Source: Streptomyces sp. T12 (GTDB taxonomy: Bacteria; Actinomycetota; Actinomycetes; Streptomycetales; Streptomycetaceae). Taken from it: a stretch of 64,000 nucleotides of DNA. Shown here one piece after another: positions 41,536-50,891 of this stretch (positions within the stretch are counted from its first letter, which is position 1; the number at the start of each line of letters is the position of its first letter). Location: contig NZ_CP117866.1 of NCBI RefSeq assembly GCF_028736035.1, positions 6,200,001 to 6,264,000 of the forward strand, written 5' to 3'. The notes beneath the pieces are model-generated. The model did no database searches and was not told the DNA's origin. It saw only the letters and a list, made by a program, of their open reading frames with translations. Made by a program: the position numbers and the translations under genes.

Positions 41536-43236
41536 TCAGCGGGCGCGTTTGGGGCCGGCGGTGCCGCCGGGCGGGCCGATGGGCAGCTGGCCTGCCGGGG
41601 CGGCGGGCGGCTTGCCCTGAGCCGCCCGGTACGCGGGCGTGGCGTCGTGCGCGGGTGCGGGCGCCGTCTCGGTGAGGTCGGGGCAGTGGCGGGCCCAGCT
41701 GTCGAGGAACCGGTTGCGGGCGTACCCCTTGGCCTGCCTGCCCTTGTCGAACCGGTAGTTGGCCGGGCGGATGTCGAAGTCCCGGAGCATTCTGCCCAGG
41801 TGGTAGGCGTTGAGCCCGTTGGTGCCGTGCTCTGCCCAGGGGGCGTCGGGGTCCTGGAGCAGGGCGGTGACCAGATCCAGGGAGGACAGGGCTTCGGGGT
41901 TGCCGTGTGCCTCGAAGACGTGGTGGATGTCGCGCAGCAGCCGCGTCTTCAGGTTGGTCTGCTCGTCCTGGACGGCCTCGAAGCGGGTCATCGCCACACA
42001 GGCCGCACGGGCGCTGGCTGGCCAGTGGCCGCCGGCCAGGTCAGCGATGATGACCAGCGGCTCCCAGGTGTCCGCCGCCCGGTCCTCCACCGGCATCGTC
42101 GGCGCCATGCGGCCGGCTGTGCCGCGCAGCGGGCCCAGCCAGGCGGCCAGCTTGTCCCGCAGCGCGTTCAGTTCCGGTGTGGCGTAGCGCGAGCGGAACG
42201 GGGTCACCTTCTCGCCCGGCTTGCGCTTTTGCATGCGGAGCACGACCGCCCGGTCGGTGATCGTGTCGGGTAGGTCGCCGATCGAGGCCAGCGCGGCCAT
42301 GGCGAAGGTCGGATACGGGGTCGGCTTGTGCTCCGGCCCGGAGATGCGCCAGGCGGGCCGGTTGCGCTGGTGTCCGGCGTTCAGCAGGCCGCGCAGTTCC
42401 TCGTTCTCGCCGGCCTTGCTGAAGATGGTGTCGGCCTCGTCCACCAGGATCGTGCGCGGGTTCTTGCCGATGACGCGGAACAGCACCGCCGTGGACATGT
42501 TCACCGTCATGATCGGCTGGTGCACGGTCTCGTGGAGCACGTCCAGTACCCGGGACTTGCCGCAGCCCTTCGTCGGGCCGACGACCGCCAGACGCGGCGC
42601 GTGCTGCAGAGCGGTCTGGATGTGCGTGGCCGCCACCCACAGGGTTACCGCTGTCAGCGCCTCTTCACTGGGCAGCACCACGTACTTGCCGATCGCCGAC
42701 CGCAACTCATCCAGCAGTTCCGCACCGTCACCGGAACCCCGTTCCCCACGGGCTGCCGGTCCCCCAGGAGGCCGGGAGCCGGTCCCGTGATCCGGTCCCC
42801 GTGCGTCGACGGGACCGGTCCCCTCCTGCTGGCCGGCTCCCGCCACAGGGTTGTCAGTCCCCAGCGACTGGCGGGGACCGTGATCACCGTCCCCATTGCG
42901 GTCCCCAGGTGCAACTGCAGCCTCTTGGGGACCGGTCCCCATTATGGTGCCGCTGACCTGCGGGTTTGCGCCGGATGTTGATACGGGGACCGGGACGTGC
43001 GGGGACCGAGCAGCGGGCACATCGCGGGGACGGTCCCCAGCAGCGGTATCAGGAGACGGCTGGGGACGGTCCCCGTGTGCTTCCGCATCCGCCGAGTACT
43101 CGACGGTCCCCGACGCCGGGGACCGTGTCTCCGCCTGATCCCTGCGGCGCCGGGGGACGCCCTCGCCGGGGACCGCGGGAGTGGGCCAGTCGGTCGGGGA
43201 GGTGTTCGTGGAGCTGGGGGACGTAGGGTCCTCCAT
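41536..43236 (-). CDS. DUF3631-domain ATPase (replication/primase-like)
   Basis: 566 residues. Residues 1-170 are disordered Pro/Gly/Asp-rich sequence written in DNA that carries many GGGGACCG motifs. The ATPase core follows: VVGPTKGCGKSRVLDVL (Walker A about 220-228), TILVDEADTIF (about 263), and NAGHQRNRPAWRIS and RAVVLRMQKRKPGE (arginine-finger-like). DUF3631 proteins are common in actinobacterial integrative elements and thought to be helicase-like replication factors. GAGAGGA precedes the ATG. It probably supports replication of the excised element. Confidence 0.85.
   Translation of the reverse strand: MEDPTSPSSTNTSPTDWPTPAVPGEGVPRRRRDQAETRSPASGTVEYSADAEAHGDRPQPSPDTAAGDRPRDVPAARSPHVPVPVSTSGANPQVSGTIMGTGPQEAAVAPGDRNGDGDHGPRQSLGTDNPVAGAGQQEGTGPVDARGPDHGTGSRPPGGPAARGERGSGDGAELLDELRSAIGKYVVLPSEEALTAVTLWVAATHIQTALQHAPRLAVVGPTKGCGKSRVLDVLHETVHQPIMTVNMSTAVLFRVIGKNPRTILVDEADTIFSKAGENEELRGLLNAGHQRNRPAWRISGPEHKPTPYPTFAMAALASIGDLPDTITDRAVVLRMQKRKPGEKVTPFRSRYATPELNALRDKLAAWLGPLRGTAGRMAPTMPVEDRAADTWEPLVIIADLAGGHWPASARAACVAMTRFEAVQDEQTNLKTRLLRDIHHVFEAHGNPEALSSLDLVTALLQDPDAPWAEHGTNGLNAYHLGRMLRDFDIRPANYRFDKGRQAKGYARNRFLDSWARHCPDLTETAPAPAHDATPAYRAAQGKPPAAPAGQLPIGPPGGTAGPKRAR
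42757..43175. repeat. Iteron-like array of GGGGACCG motifs inside the ATPase gene
   Basis: About 16 copies of GGGACCG or its complement in 420 bp, several fused into palindromes such as GGGGACCGGTCCCC (42927) and GGGGACGGTCCCC (43026, 43062). They lie in both orientations and are spaced irregularly. The density far exceeds what the Gly/Pro/Asp-rich protein needs. An origin or transfer-control site inside the coding region is suggested. Confidence 0.7.
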
Positions 43237-43384
43237 AGGCGTTCCTCTCCGGTGAGAGGCAGGACGGGCAAGGTCCCGCCCCTCACCAGGTCATTCGTTC
43301 AGGGATGCGCGATCAGTTGGGAAGTCTTCGGCCCTCGGCGCTGGCGCGCCGGGGACCGCTTCGTTGTCCGCGCCAGACGCGGGG

Positions 43385-43663
43385 TCAGGCCGTGAGGTCG
43401 TACGACGTCTGGGCATCCAGCCACGCGTCCACCTCCCGCCAGCGGTAGCGCAGGTGGCGGCCGACCTTGTGGACGCTGGGGCCGATGCCCCGGTACTTCC
43501 ACTGGTAGAGGGTCTTGACCGGTACCCCGAGGTACGCGGCCACGTCGGCGGGAGTGGCGAGCTGGTCACGCTGGGCGCCGGCAAGGCGCGGGGAGTGGTT
43601 CGGCAATGAGGTCTCCATATCGGCATCAGGGTTTTGGATGGCAGGCGTGGGCAACACGGCCAC
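43385..43663 (-). CDS. Excisionase-like helix-turn-helix protein
   Basis: 92 residues from GTG 43663, or 77 from ATG 43618. The MerR/excisionase helix-turn-helix is clear: LATPADVAAYLGVPVKTLYQW, then GIGPSVHKVGRHLRYRWREVDAWL, the turn-helix and wing of Xis/AlpA proteins. In actinobacterial elements this is the directionality factor for the integrase, which is encoded divergently at 44269. Confidence 0.87.
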   Translation of the reverse strand: MAVLPTPAIQNPDADMETSLPNHSPRLAGAQRDQLATPADVAAYLGVPVKTLYQWKYRGIGPSVHKVGRHLRYRWREVDAWLDAQTSYDLTA

Positions 43664-44268
43664 ACCGCCTGGGAAGCGTCCAGAGTGAATTCTGAAACCC
43701 CCGGTTACTTCCCTCGGCGTCGCCGGGGAAGACCAAAACAGTAAGGGCGGATCGCCGGTTGCCGAAATCGCTCCCGCGGAAGCCGAAATTTTCTGCGGCG
43801 AAGCAACCGGCCGAGGTGCCGGAATCCGGTACCCCAGCAGCTCAGAGGCGGCGTACAGCAGTCAGAAGTGACGCGGCCAGCCCGCCGGACACCTCATCCA
43901 ATAGGTGCTCAAATCGCCCAATTCTTTGACGCGGAGGGAAGGTAGCACAACCTCCCCGCTGAAACGGCTCGTGATGTGCCGGAATTCGACGAGACGAACA
44001 CCACTTCGCCTCCGGGCGACTTTTGGAGAGTTTAAGAACTAACTCTTGCCGTGACGGTCGACTGCAAGTTACAGCTATTTGTCATGCCCAACCGACCTGT
44101 CGAAATAGGCCCCGCTGGCCTCCACGCCGTCAAGCACCCACGCCTTGTGCTGACCTGCCCCAGCACCAGCTCGCCGCCCCTCCCGCAGCCCTACTGCTCC
44201 CGCGGCTGACGCGCGCCGCTGCGACCCACGCCACCCCCCGTCCCCAAACCCCATCCAGGAGGCCCTTC
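43664..44268. other. Non-coding control region between xis and int
   Basis: 605 bp without a supported gene. It contains an inverted repeat CGCCGGTTGC / GCAACCGGC (about 43752 to 43816), a hairpin-like stretch near 43704-43729, and a short dyad AGAGTT-AACTCT (44027-44046) in a locally AT-richer stretch that may hold the integrase promoter. The integrase frame is open here, but the supported start is TTG 44269. Confidence 0.55.
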
Positions 44269-45615
44269 TTGGCTGACGTGTACGACCGCTGGCACAAGTC
44301 CCACCCCAAGCCTGCCGAGGCCGAGTGCGGCGAACACAAGAGCCGTACGAAGCGGATGGTTCCCACCGCCGACCACGGCATCGGCAAGCGCTGGCAGGTC
44401 CGTTATCGCGACCTGGATGGCCATCAGCGCAAGGAGAATTTCCACACGAAGGCCGAGGCGGACAACCGCGCCGCCGAGGTCGACGTCGAGATCCGACGCG
44501 GCTCCTACGTCGTCCCGGCCGAGACAAAGCAGACGCTCAGCGCCTACGCGCAGAAGTGGCTCGACGCGAACTCCGTCGGCCCGACGACCGCGCTCCGCTA
44601 CGAGGCGACCGTCCGCAACCACATCGTCGAGCACCTCGGCCGGCGCGAGCTGCGGTCCCTCAACCAGCCCTCGATCATACAGGGTTGGATCCGCACCCTC
44701 CAGGACGCTGGCCTTGAGGTGTCAACGATCGAGGGCATCTTCGACATCCTCTCCAGCATCCTCGGCACGGCTGTGGAGGACGGGCTGCTGCCGAAGAACC
44801 CCTGCAAGGCGAAGTCGGTCAAGCTGCCGACCGCGACCAAGAAGAAGATCATCCCTTGGTCGCTGGAGCGCGTCCGTGCGGTCATCGCCGCACTTCCAAA
44901 GCGCTTCCAGGGCGGCGGCAGACTCGCCTTCGGCTGCGGTCTGCGGCAGGGCGAGGTGTTCGGCTTCGCCGTCGAGGACATCGACTTCAAAGGCGGTTGG
45001 ATCCACGTCAACCGCCAGGTACGGCTCGTCGGCACGAAGCCTGTCTTCGCCCTGCCCAAGGGCAACAGGATCCGGTCAGTGCCCCTGTCGGCTCAGCTGG
45101 CCTCGGCCCTCAAGGCTCACATGAAGGAGTTCCCGCCGGTCGAGGTCACCCTGCCCTGGGCCAAGCCAGATGGCGAGCCGAAGACCTTCCGCCTTCTCTT
45201 CGTCGACGAGAAGAAGCGGGCCTACAACCGCAGCGTGTTCAACATGGGCGCCTGGAAGCGCGCCCTTGCCGCCGCCGGCGTCATACCTCCCCGCGAGCGC
45301 GGCGCGCGCTACCTCCAGGCGGCCCCGGAAGACGGGATGCACGCCCTCCGGCACGCCTACGCGTCCGTACTCCTGGACGCGGGGGAAAGCATCAAGGCGC
45401 TCTCCGAGTACCTCGGCCACTCGGACCCGGGCTTCACGCTGCGGACGTACACGCACCTGCTGCCGTCCAGCGAGACCCGCACCCGCAAGGCGATCGACGA
45501 CGCCTTCACGGAAACGGAAGCCGAGGCGGAAGGCAACGACGACCCACCCGCAGCCCAGGGCACATCAGCACCCCCAGCAAAACCAATGTGCCCTCAATGT
45601 GCCCTGGCCGCCTGA
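44269..45615 (+). CDS. Tyrosine recombinase (integrase)
   Basis: 448 residues from TTG 44269, chosen because AGGAGG lies 6 bases upstream; the longer open frame has no such site. An arm-binding N-terminus (HGIGKRWQVRYRDLDGHQRKENF) is followed by the core-binding domain (TLSAYAQKWL) and the catalytic domain: R225 (GCGLRQGEVFG), H358-A-L-R361-H (motif HxxR), LGHSD, and nucleophile Y394 (RTYTHLL). Its last codons carry two ATGTGCCCT repeats. It integrates into the 3' end of the gene at 45683, 45 bases away. Confidence 0.93.
   Translation: MADVYDRWHKSHPKPAEAECGEHKSRTKRMVPTADHGIGKRWQVRYRDLDGHQRKENFHTKAEADNRAAEVDVEIRRGSYVVPAETKQTLSAYAQKWLDANSVGPTTALRYEATVRNHIVEHLGRRELRSLNQPSIIQGWIRTLQDAGLEVSTIEGIFDILSSILGTAVEDGLLPKNPCKAKSVKLPTATKKKIIPWSLERVRAVIAALPKRFQGGGRLAFGCGLRQGEVFGFAVEDIDFKGGWIHVNRQVRLVGTKPVFALPKGNRIRSVPLSAQLASALKAHMKEFPPVEVTLPWAKPDGEPKTFRLLFVDEKKRAYNRSVFNMGAWKRALAAAGVIPPRERGARYLQAAPEDGMHALRHAYASVLLDAGESIKALSEYLGHSDPGFTLRTYTHLLPSSETRTRKAIDDAFTETEAEAEGNDDPPAAQGTSAPPAKPMCPQCALAA
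45557..45605. repeat. Arm-type repeats inside the integrase 3' end
   Basis: AGGGCACAT (45557, inverted) and two direct ATGTGCCCT copies at 45586 and 45597, 11 bp apart. The same arrangement, less one direct copy, survives at 13830-13866, and the direct pair recurs at 14128-14147. Confidence 0.6.
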
Positions 45616-45660
45616 CGGCCCCTCCCCGGCACCAAAAAGGGCGAGGCCCGAAGACCCCGC

Positions 45661-45760
45661 CCGAAACCACCGAAACACCAGGTCAGGGCCACACCAAGCA
45701 ATACGGCTGATGCCCCGCCTCATGCAACCGGTGGCTGAAGTCCTGCCACTCGTGCAGCAG
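45661..45760. repeat. Right attachment site (attR), overlapping the target gene
   Basis: About 100 bp shared with 13921-14020, covering the integrase terminator region and the last ~25 codons of the minus-strand gene. Recombination would have restored the target gene's reading frame, so integration does not inactivate it. Confidence 0.85.
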
Positions 45761-46114
45761 TTGGTACACATTGAACGCATCCCGAGGCCCACCCCGGTCC
45801 GGCACCGTGGACCAGATGAAAGCGGCCGCGCCGACCGCTTCCTCTCCTATACCCCGCAGCGGATCGACCACCGTCATCGGCAGCTTGACCACCGCGTAGT
45901 CGGGATGCAGGACCACCAGCTCCAGCGGGGGCACCTTGTGCAGCGGGACGCCCTCGATGCCCGTCAGGACCATCGCGGCCATCGTCTCCGGCTTGATCTT
46001 GGTGAACATGCCGTTCATGCCGAGTTCGTCGCCGCCGAGTTCCTCGGGGCGCATCGAGATCGGGACGCGGGCCGCGGTCGCACCGTCGGGCGCGCCGAAG
46101 TACTTGTACGTCAC
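45683..46114 (-). CDS. Conserved actinobacterial protein; integration target
   Basis: 143 residues from GTG 46114 (VTYKYFGAPDGATAARVPIS); an ATG at 46198 would add residues that read like leader sequence. No catalytic motif is recognised. The C-terminus NVYQLLHEWQDFSHRLHEAG, then HQPYCLVWP, is supplied by the attachment site. Copies of this end occur at 13945 and 9791. It lies opposite hemL and separated from it by a 630-bp gap. It looks like a Streptomyces core gene of unknown function. Confidence 0.78.
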   Translation of the reverse strand: MTYKYFGAPDGATAARVPISMRPEELGGDELGMNGMFTKIKPETMAAMVLTGIEGVPLHKVPPLELVVLHPDYAVVKLPMTVVDPLRGIGEEAVGAAAFIWSTVPDRGGPRDAFNVYQLLHEWQDFSHRLHEAGHQPYCLVWP

Positions 46115-46745
46115 CCCCACCCGACCACCATTCCTGCTCGCCCTCAGCCGATCAATGTGACGGTCGGCCCGCTCTGACTCGTTCGGTACACCCGGCATAT
46201 CTGGTACTACGTGTCCGTGACGTGCTTCGTTCGAATCCTCCGCGTCGCGCCGGTGCCTTCCCCGCCGGGCACGTCGAGGACCCAGGTCATCAGTCCCCTC
46301 GCCCAGTCCGCCACCGCGATGCATATCTCCACCCGACTGCTTTTCTAGGACGCGTGACGCCTGCCGCGCAACCCGATCATCGTGTCAGTGACCTCCCCCA
46401 CGGCCGCCCGCCGAAACGTGCGTTGAAACACCTGTCCGCAGGATCTTTTCAGTCCCCGACCATCACGCCCCGCATGAGCTGTGTGTATCACGTCCAGTCT
46501 CGCAGATCGCGGGGAGGTGGCGGGGGGTGCTCGGGGGCGAGGGGGCGTGATGGGGGGAGCGGAGGGGAGGGAGGGGAGCGGAGACGGGGGAGGGATGGGG
46601 AGGTCACCGACGCTGGTCCCGCCCGGTCGAGTCGAGCAGCGCCCCGCTGCCCCCGCCGCCCCCTGGCCTACCCTGAGGAGGTCACTGGCAACCGGAGTCC
46701 GAGATCATCGGAGTAGGTCACAGAAGGTCGGAGTAGTCGCAGGTC
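46115..46745. other. Intergenic region upstream of hemL
   Basis: About 630 bp between divergent genes. Apart from the G-rich tract listed next, no coding frame or RNA gene is supported. It should hold promoters for both hemL and the target gene. Confidence 0.5.
46510..46603 (+). repeat. G-run tract with quadruplex potential
   Basis: About ten runs of three to six G on the plus strand within 94 bp, separated by short spacers, and almost no C. It lies about 140 bases before the hemL start, in its leader or promoter. A folded G-quadruplex in the coding-strand DNA or RNA is possible. Confidence 0.6.
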
Positions 46746-48080
46746 ATGAGCGAAGCGCCCTCTTCAGGAACGCCCTATCCATACGATGCGCCTGCCTCGC
46801 AGGCTCTGTTCGACCGTGCGGCCGCCGTCACGCCGGGCGGCGTGAACTCCCCGGTGCGCGCCTTCCGGGCCGTGGGCGGTACGCCCCGGTTCATGGTGTC
46901 CGGCACGGGTCCGTACCTGACCGACGCCGACGGGCGCGAGTACGTCGACCTGGTCTGCTCCTGGGGGCCCATGATCCTCGGGCACTCCCACCCGGACGTC
47001 ATCGCCGCCGTCCAGGACGCCGTCTCCCGCGGCACCTCCTTCGGTACGCCCGGTGAGGGCGAGGTCGCGCTCGCCGAGGAGATGGTCGACCGGATCGAAC
47101 CGCTCGAGCAGGTGCGGCTCGTCTCCAGCGGTACCGAGGCCACCATGTCCGCCATCCGGCTCGCCCGCGGGTTCACCCGGCGGTCCAAGGTGATCAAGTT
47201 CGCCGGGTGTTATCACGGGCACGTCGACTCGCTGCTCGCCGCCGCCGGGTCGGGGGTCGCCACCTTCGCCCTGCCCGACACCCCCGGCGTCACCGGCGCC
47301 CAGGCCGGCGACACCATCGTCCTCCCCTACAACGACCTCGAATCCGTACACGAGGCCTTCCACCGCTACCCCGGTGAGATCGCCTGCGTGATCACCGAGG
47401 CCTCGCCCGGCAACATGGGCGTCGTCCCGCCCCGCCCCGGTTTCAACCAGGGACTGAAGGACGCCTGCCAGAAGAACGGCGCCCTCTACATCTCCGACGA
47501 GGTCATGACAGGGTTCAGGACCAGTCGCGCCGGGTGGTACGGCATCGACGGGGTCAAGCCCGACCTCATGACCTTCGGCAAGGTGATGGGGGGCGGCTTC
47601 CCGGCCGCCGCCTTCGGTGGTCGCGCCGATGTGATGGCCCACCTCGCGCCCGCCGGGCCCGTCTACCAGGCCGGCACCCTCTCCGGGAACCCGGTAGCCA
47701 CCGCCGCCGGCCTCGCCCAGCTGCGGCTCCTCGACGAGGCCGCGTACGACACCATCGACGCCGTCTCCGCGCAGATCCAGTCCCTCGTCACCGAGGCCCT
47801 CGCCAAGGAAGGCGTCGCGCACCGGCTGCAGACCGCCTCCAACATGTTCTCCGTCTTCTTCACGGACCGGGACGTGCGCAACTACGAGGACGCCAAGCGG
47901 CAGGAATCCTTCCGCTTCACCGCCTTCTTCCACTCGATGCTGGCGCAGGGCGTCTATCTGCCGCCCTCGTCCTTCGAGTCCTGGTTCGTTTCCACGGCGC
48001 ACGACGAGCAGGCCGTCCAGCGGATCGCCGACGCCCTCCCGGCGGCGGCCCGAGCGGCGGCGGAGGCCACGGCGGCATGA
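46746..48080 (+). CDS. hemL: Glutamate-1-semialdehyde 2,1-aminomutase
   Basis: 444 residues. Converts glutamate-1-semialdehyde to 5-aminolevulinate in haem synthesis. Typical GSAM sequence: [17 protein letters not shown] near the start, [35 protein letters not shown] (Asp for PLP N1) and the PLP lysine K279 in [12 protein letters not shown]. The stop overlaps the next gene by four bases. Next to the cytochrome c maturation genes, it links haem supply to haem attachment. Confidence 0.95.
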   Translation: MSEAPSSGTPYPYDAPASQALFDRAAAVTPGGVNSPVRAFRAVGGTPRFMVSGTGPYLTDADGREYVDLVCSWGPMILGHSHPDVIAAVQDAVSRGTSFGTPGEGEVALAEEMVDRIEPLEQVRLVSSGTEATMSAIRLARGFTRRSKVIKFAGCYHGHVDSLLAAAGSGVATFALPDTPGVTGAQAGDTIVLPYNDLESVHEAFHRYPGEIACVITEASPGNMGVVPPRPGFNQGLKDACQKNGALYISDEVMTGFRTSRAGWYGIDGVKPDLMTFGKVMGGGFPAAAFGGRADVMAHLAPAGPVYQAGTLSGNPVATAAGLAQLRLLDEAAYDTIDAVSAQIQSLVTEALAKEGVAHRLQTASNMFSVFFTDRDVRNYEDAKRQESFRFTAFFHSMLAQGVYLPPSSFESWFVSTAHDEQAVQRIADALPAAARAAAEATAA

Positions 48081-48775
48081 CCGACAACGCCATGACCAAC
48101 AGCAGCGACGTCACCGTCGTCCACCTCATGCGGCACGGCGAAGTCGCCAACCCGGACGGGATCCTCTACGGCCGTCTCGCCGGGTATCACCTGTCCGAGC
48201 TCGGACGGCAGATGGCCGACCGGGTCGCCGAGCACCTGGCCTCCCGCGACGTCACGTACGTCTGCGCCTCCCCGCTGGAGCGGGCGCAGGAGACCGCGAC
48301 GCCGATCGCCAAGGCGCACGGGCTCGACCTCGCGACCGACGCGCGGCTCATCGAGGCCGACAACGTCTTCCAGGGCAAGACATTCGGGGTCGGGGACGGG
48401 GCCCTCAAGAAGCCGGAGAACTGGAAGCATCTCGTCAACCCCTTCAAGCCGTCCTGGGGTGAGCCGTACGTCGAGCAGGTCATCCGCATGATGGGCGCGC
48501 TCGACGCCGCCAAGGACGCCGCGCGCGGGCACGAGGCCGTGCTGGTCAGTCATCAGCTGCCGATCTGGATCGTGCGGAGTTACGTGGAGAAGCGGCGCCT
48601 GTGGCACGACCCGCGCAAGCGGCAGTGCACGCTCGCCTCGGTGACGAGCTTCACGTACCAGGGCGACAAGATCGTGTCCGTCGGTTACTCCGAGCCCGCC
48701 ATCGACCTCGTCCCCGCCCATCTGCGCGCAGGTGCCAAGCCGGTGAAGGGGAAGGACAAGGCCTTCGGCGCATAG
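48077..48775 (+). CDS. Histidine phosphatase-family protein
   Basis: 232 residues; ATG overlaps the hemL stop (ATGA). The branch-1 signature [14 protein letters not shown] (about 16-29, RHG), second-site [10 protein letters not shown] and the C-terminal VSHQLP (His) are intact. Phosphoglycerate mutase-like proteins hydrolyse phosphoesters. Conserved coupling to hemL suggests a role in the same pathway or transcript, but the substrate is unknown. Confidence 0.92.
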   Translation: MTDNAMTNSSDVTVVHLMRHGEVANPDGILYGRLAGYHLSELGRQMADRVAEHLASRDVTYVCASPLERAQETATPIAKAHGLDLATDARLIEADNVFQGKTFGVGDGALKKPENWKHLVNPFKPSWGEPYVEQVIRMMGALDAAKDAARGHEAVLVSHQLPIWIVRSYVEKRRLWHDPRKRQCTLASVTSFTYQGDKIVSVGYSEPAIDLVPAHLRAGAKPVKGKDKAFGA

Positions 48776-48916
48776 CAACGTCCGACAACGTCCGTTTGGG
48801 GCGCTGTGACAGTCCTGTTGCATTTGTTCCGAAACGTGTGCGATTAGACGGAACCTCCCTGTTCGTCGCGCCCTCTGACTGGGTGACCACCAGAGGATGC
48901 GACGGACGGGAATGGA

Positions 48917-50206
48917 ATGCGCGACTTCAACCGAAGGGGACTTCTCGGGCTCGGAGCCGGAGCGGCCGCCGCCCTCGGACTCGCGGGATGCGGCACCCTC
49001 ACGCCGTCAGACGGGTCGAACGACGTTGGAGGTTCCGGAAACGACTCGGACAACAAGCCCGGCACCCAGGCCAACCGCGCGCGTCCCATCGGCGACGGCT
49101 CCACCTCGTACACCGGCAAGCAGCCGAACCAGCCCGGCGCGCCGAAGCCCCTCGAACCCGGTGAGACCCCGCCGCAGTTCGTCATCTTCTCCTGGGACGG
49201 CGCCGGCGAGGTGGGCAACGGCCTCTTCCCGCGCTTCCTCGACCTCGCCAAGGAACACGGCGCGCACATGACCTTCTTCCTCTCGGGGCTCTACCTCCTG
49301 CCCGAGTCGAAGAAGCGGCTCTACGAGCCCCCGAACAACCCGCGCGGCGCCTCCGACATCGGCTACCTCACCGACGAGCACGTCAAGGCGACGCTCGCCG
49401 GCGTCCGCCGCGCCTGGCTCGAAGGGCACGAGATAGGCACCCACTTCAACGGCCACTTCTGCGCCGGCACCGGCACCGTCGGCAACTGGACCCCGCAGCA
49501 GTGGCGCAGCGAGATCGAGCAGGCGAAGGCCTTCGTGAAGGAGTGGCGGACCAACAGCGGGTGGACCGACCTGCCGTCCCTGCCGTTCGACTACGACAAG
49601 GAACTCGTCGGCGGCCGTACGCCGTGCCTGCTCGGCCAGGACAACCTGCTGCCCACCGCCCGCGAGCTGGGCTGGCGCTACGACGCCTCCTCGCCGGGCG
49701 GCCGCCAGGTGTGGCCGCAGAAGAAGCAGGGGCTGTGGGACCTGCCGTTGCAGCAGATACCTTTCCCCGGCCGCTCGTTCGAGGTCCTTTCCATGGACTA
49801 CAACATGCTTGCCAATCAGTCGGTCAACTCGACGAACGCGCCCAGCTACAACTACCCGGCCTGGCGGAAGCAGTCGGCACAGGCGTATATCCAGGGATTC
49901 AAGCGGGCATACGAGACAAACCGGGCCCCCTTCTTCGTCGGCAACCACTTCGAGCAGTGGAACGGCGGCATCTACATGGACGCCGTCGAGGAGGCGCTGA
50001 AGCACATCGCGCGGGAGAAGGAGAAGGGCGAGGACATACGACTGGTCTCCTTCCGGCAGTTCGTGGACTGGATGGACGTACAGAAGCCGGAGGTGCTCGC
50101 GCAGCTGCGGACGCTCGACGTCGGGCAGGAGCCCGTCGGCGGCTGGAAGAGCTTCCTGAAGGGCAGCTCCACGGGATCCCCGCAGAGCACCTCGAACGCC
50201 GCCTGA
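48917..50206 (+). CDS. Tat-type lipoprotein, polysaccharide deacetylase-like
   Basis: 429 residues. Signal: twin Arg (NRRGLLGLGAGAA) with a lipobox LAGC, so an exported lipoprotein. After a linker, FVIFSWDGAGEVGN, AHMTFFLSGLYLL, GHEIGTHFNGHFC and NHFEQWNGGIYMD form a NodB-like deacetylase/glycosidase barrel. Several catalytic acids of true deacetylases are changed, so activity is uncertain. Sits between the hemL unit and the ccs genes, in the same direction. A cell-envelope role is likely. Confidence 0.82.
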   Translation: MRDFNRRGLLGLGAGAAAALGLAGCGTLTPSDGSNDVGGSGNDSDNKPGTQANRARPIGDGSTSYTGKQPNQPGAPKPLEPGETPPQFVIFSWDGAGEVGNGLFPRFLDLAKEHGAHMTFFLSGLYLLPESKKRLYEPPNNPRGASDIGYLTDEHVKATLAGVRRAWLEGHEIGTHFNGHFCAGTGTVGNWTPQQWRSEIEQAKAFVKEWRTNSGWTDLPSLPFDYDKELVGGRTPCLLGQDNLLPTARELGWRYDASSPGGRQVWPQKKQGLWDLPLQQIPFPGRSFEVLSMDYNMLANQSVNSTNAPSYNYPAWRKQSAQAYIQGFKRAYETNRAPFFVGNHFEQWNGGIYMDAVEEALKHIAREKEKGEDIRLVSFRQFVDWMDVQKPEVLAQLRTLDVGQEPVGGWKSFLKGSSTGSPQSTSNAA

Positions 50207-50272
50207 AATGCGGGTCTACGTCCGGGAGGGGGGTGCGCAAGATCCCCAGAACGGGCATGCGAAACTTTTCAC

Positions 50273-50890
50273 ATGAGTGCCGCCAGCCGTGCCCCCCTGC
50301 GCTCGAACCGCAGCCGTGCCGTCCTGCTCACCGCGACAGCCGTGGCCGCCGCGCTGACCCTGTCCGCGTGCAGTTCCGGCGGTACGTCGGGTGGCGGCGG
50401 TGACACCAACTTCGTCACCGGCAACAACGGCATCGACACGGTCGCCAAGAGCGCGCGGACGCCGGCGCCGGCACTGTCCGGCGAGACCATCGACGGCAAG
50501 CAGCTCACCACCGCCGACTACAAGGGCAAGATCCTCGTCATCAACGTATGGGGATCGTGGTGCCCGCCCTGCCGGGCCGAGGCGAAGAACTTCCAGACCG
50601 TCTACGAGGACCTCAAGGACCAGGGCGTCGAGTTCGTCGGCCTCAACACCCGGGACACCAGCACCACCCCCGCGAAGGCCTTCGAGAAGGAGTTCGGGGT
50701 CACCTACCCGAGCCTGTACGACCCCACGGGCAAGCAGATGCTCCGCTTCAAGAAGGGCACGCTCAACCCGCAGCTGATCCCGTCCACGCTGGTCCTCGAC
50801 CGCCAGGGCAGGATCGCGGTGCGTGCGCTCCAGCCGCTCAGCGAGGACACGCTGCGCGGCATGATCAAGCCCGTCCTCGCGGAGAAGTGA
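50273..50890 (+). CDS. resA: TlpA/ResA-family thiol-disulfide oxidoreductase, lipoprotein
   Basis: 205 residues. Lipobox LSAC near residue 33, then a thioredoxin fold with the W-C97-P-P-C100 active site in NVWGSWCPPCRAEAKNF and a cis-Pro in NPQLIPSTLVLD. ResA-type proteins reduce the haem-binding cysteines of apocytochrome c outside the membrane. Stop and the CcdA start almost touch, so resA-ccdA-resB-ccsB form a cytochrome c maturation (system II) operon. Confidence 0.92.
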   Translation: MSAASRAPLRSNRSRAVLLTATAVAAALTLSACSSGGTSGGGGDTNFVTGNNGIDTVAKSARTPAPALSGETIDGKQLTTADYKGKILVINVWGSWCPPCRAEAKNFQTVYEDLKDQGVEFVGLNTRDTSTTPAKAFEKEFGVTYPSLYDPTGKQMLRFKKGTLNPQLIPSTLVLDRQGRIAVRALQPLSEDTLRGMIKPVLAEK

Positions 50891-50891
50891 C

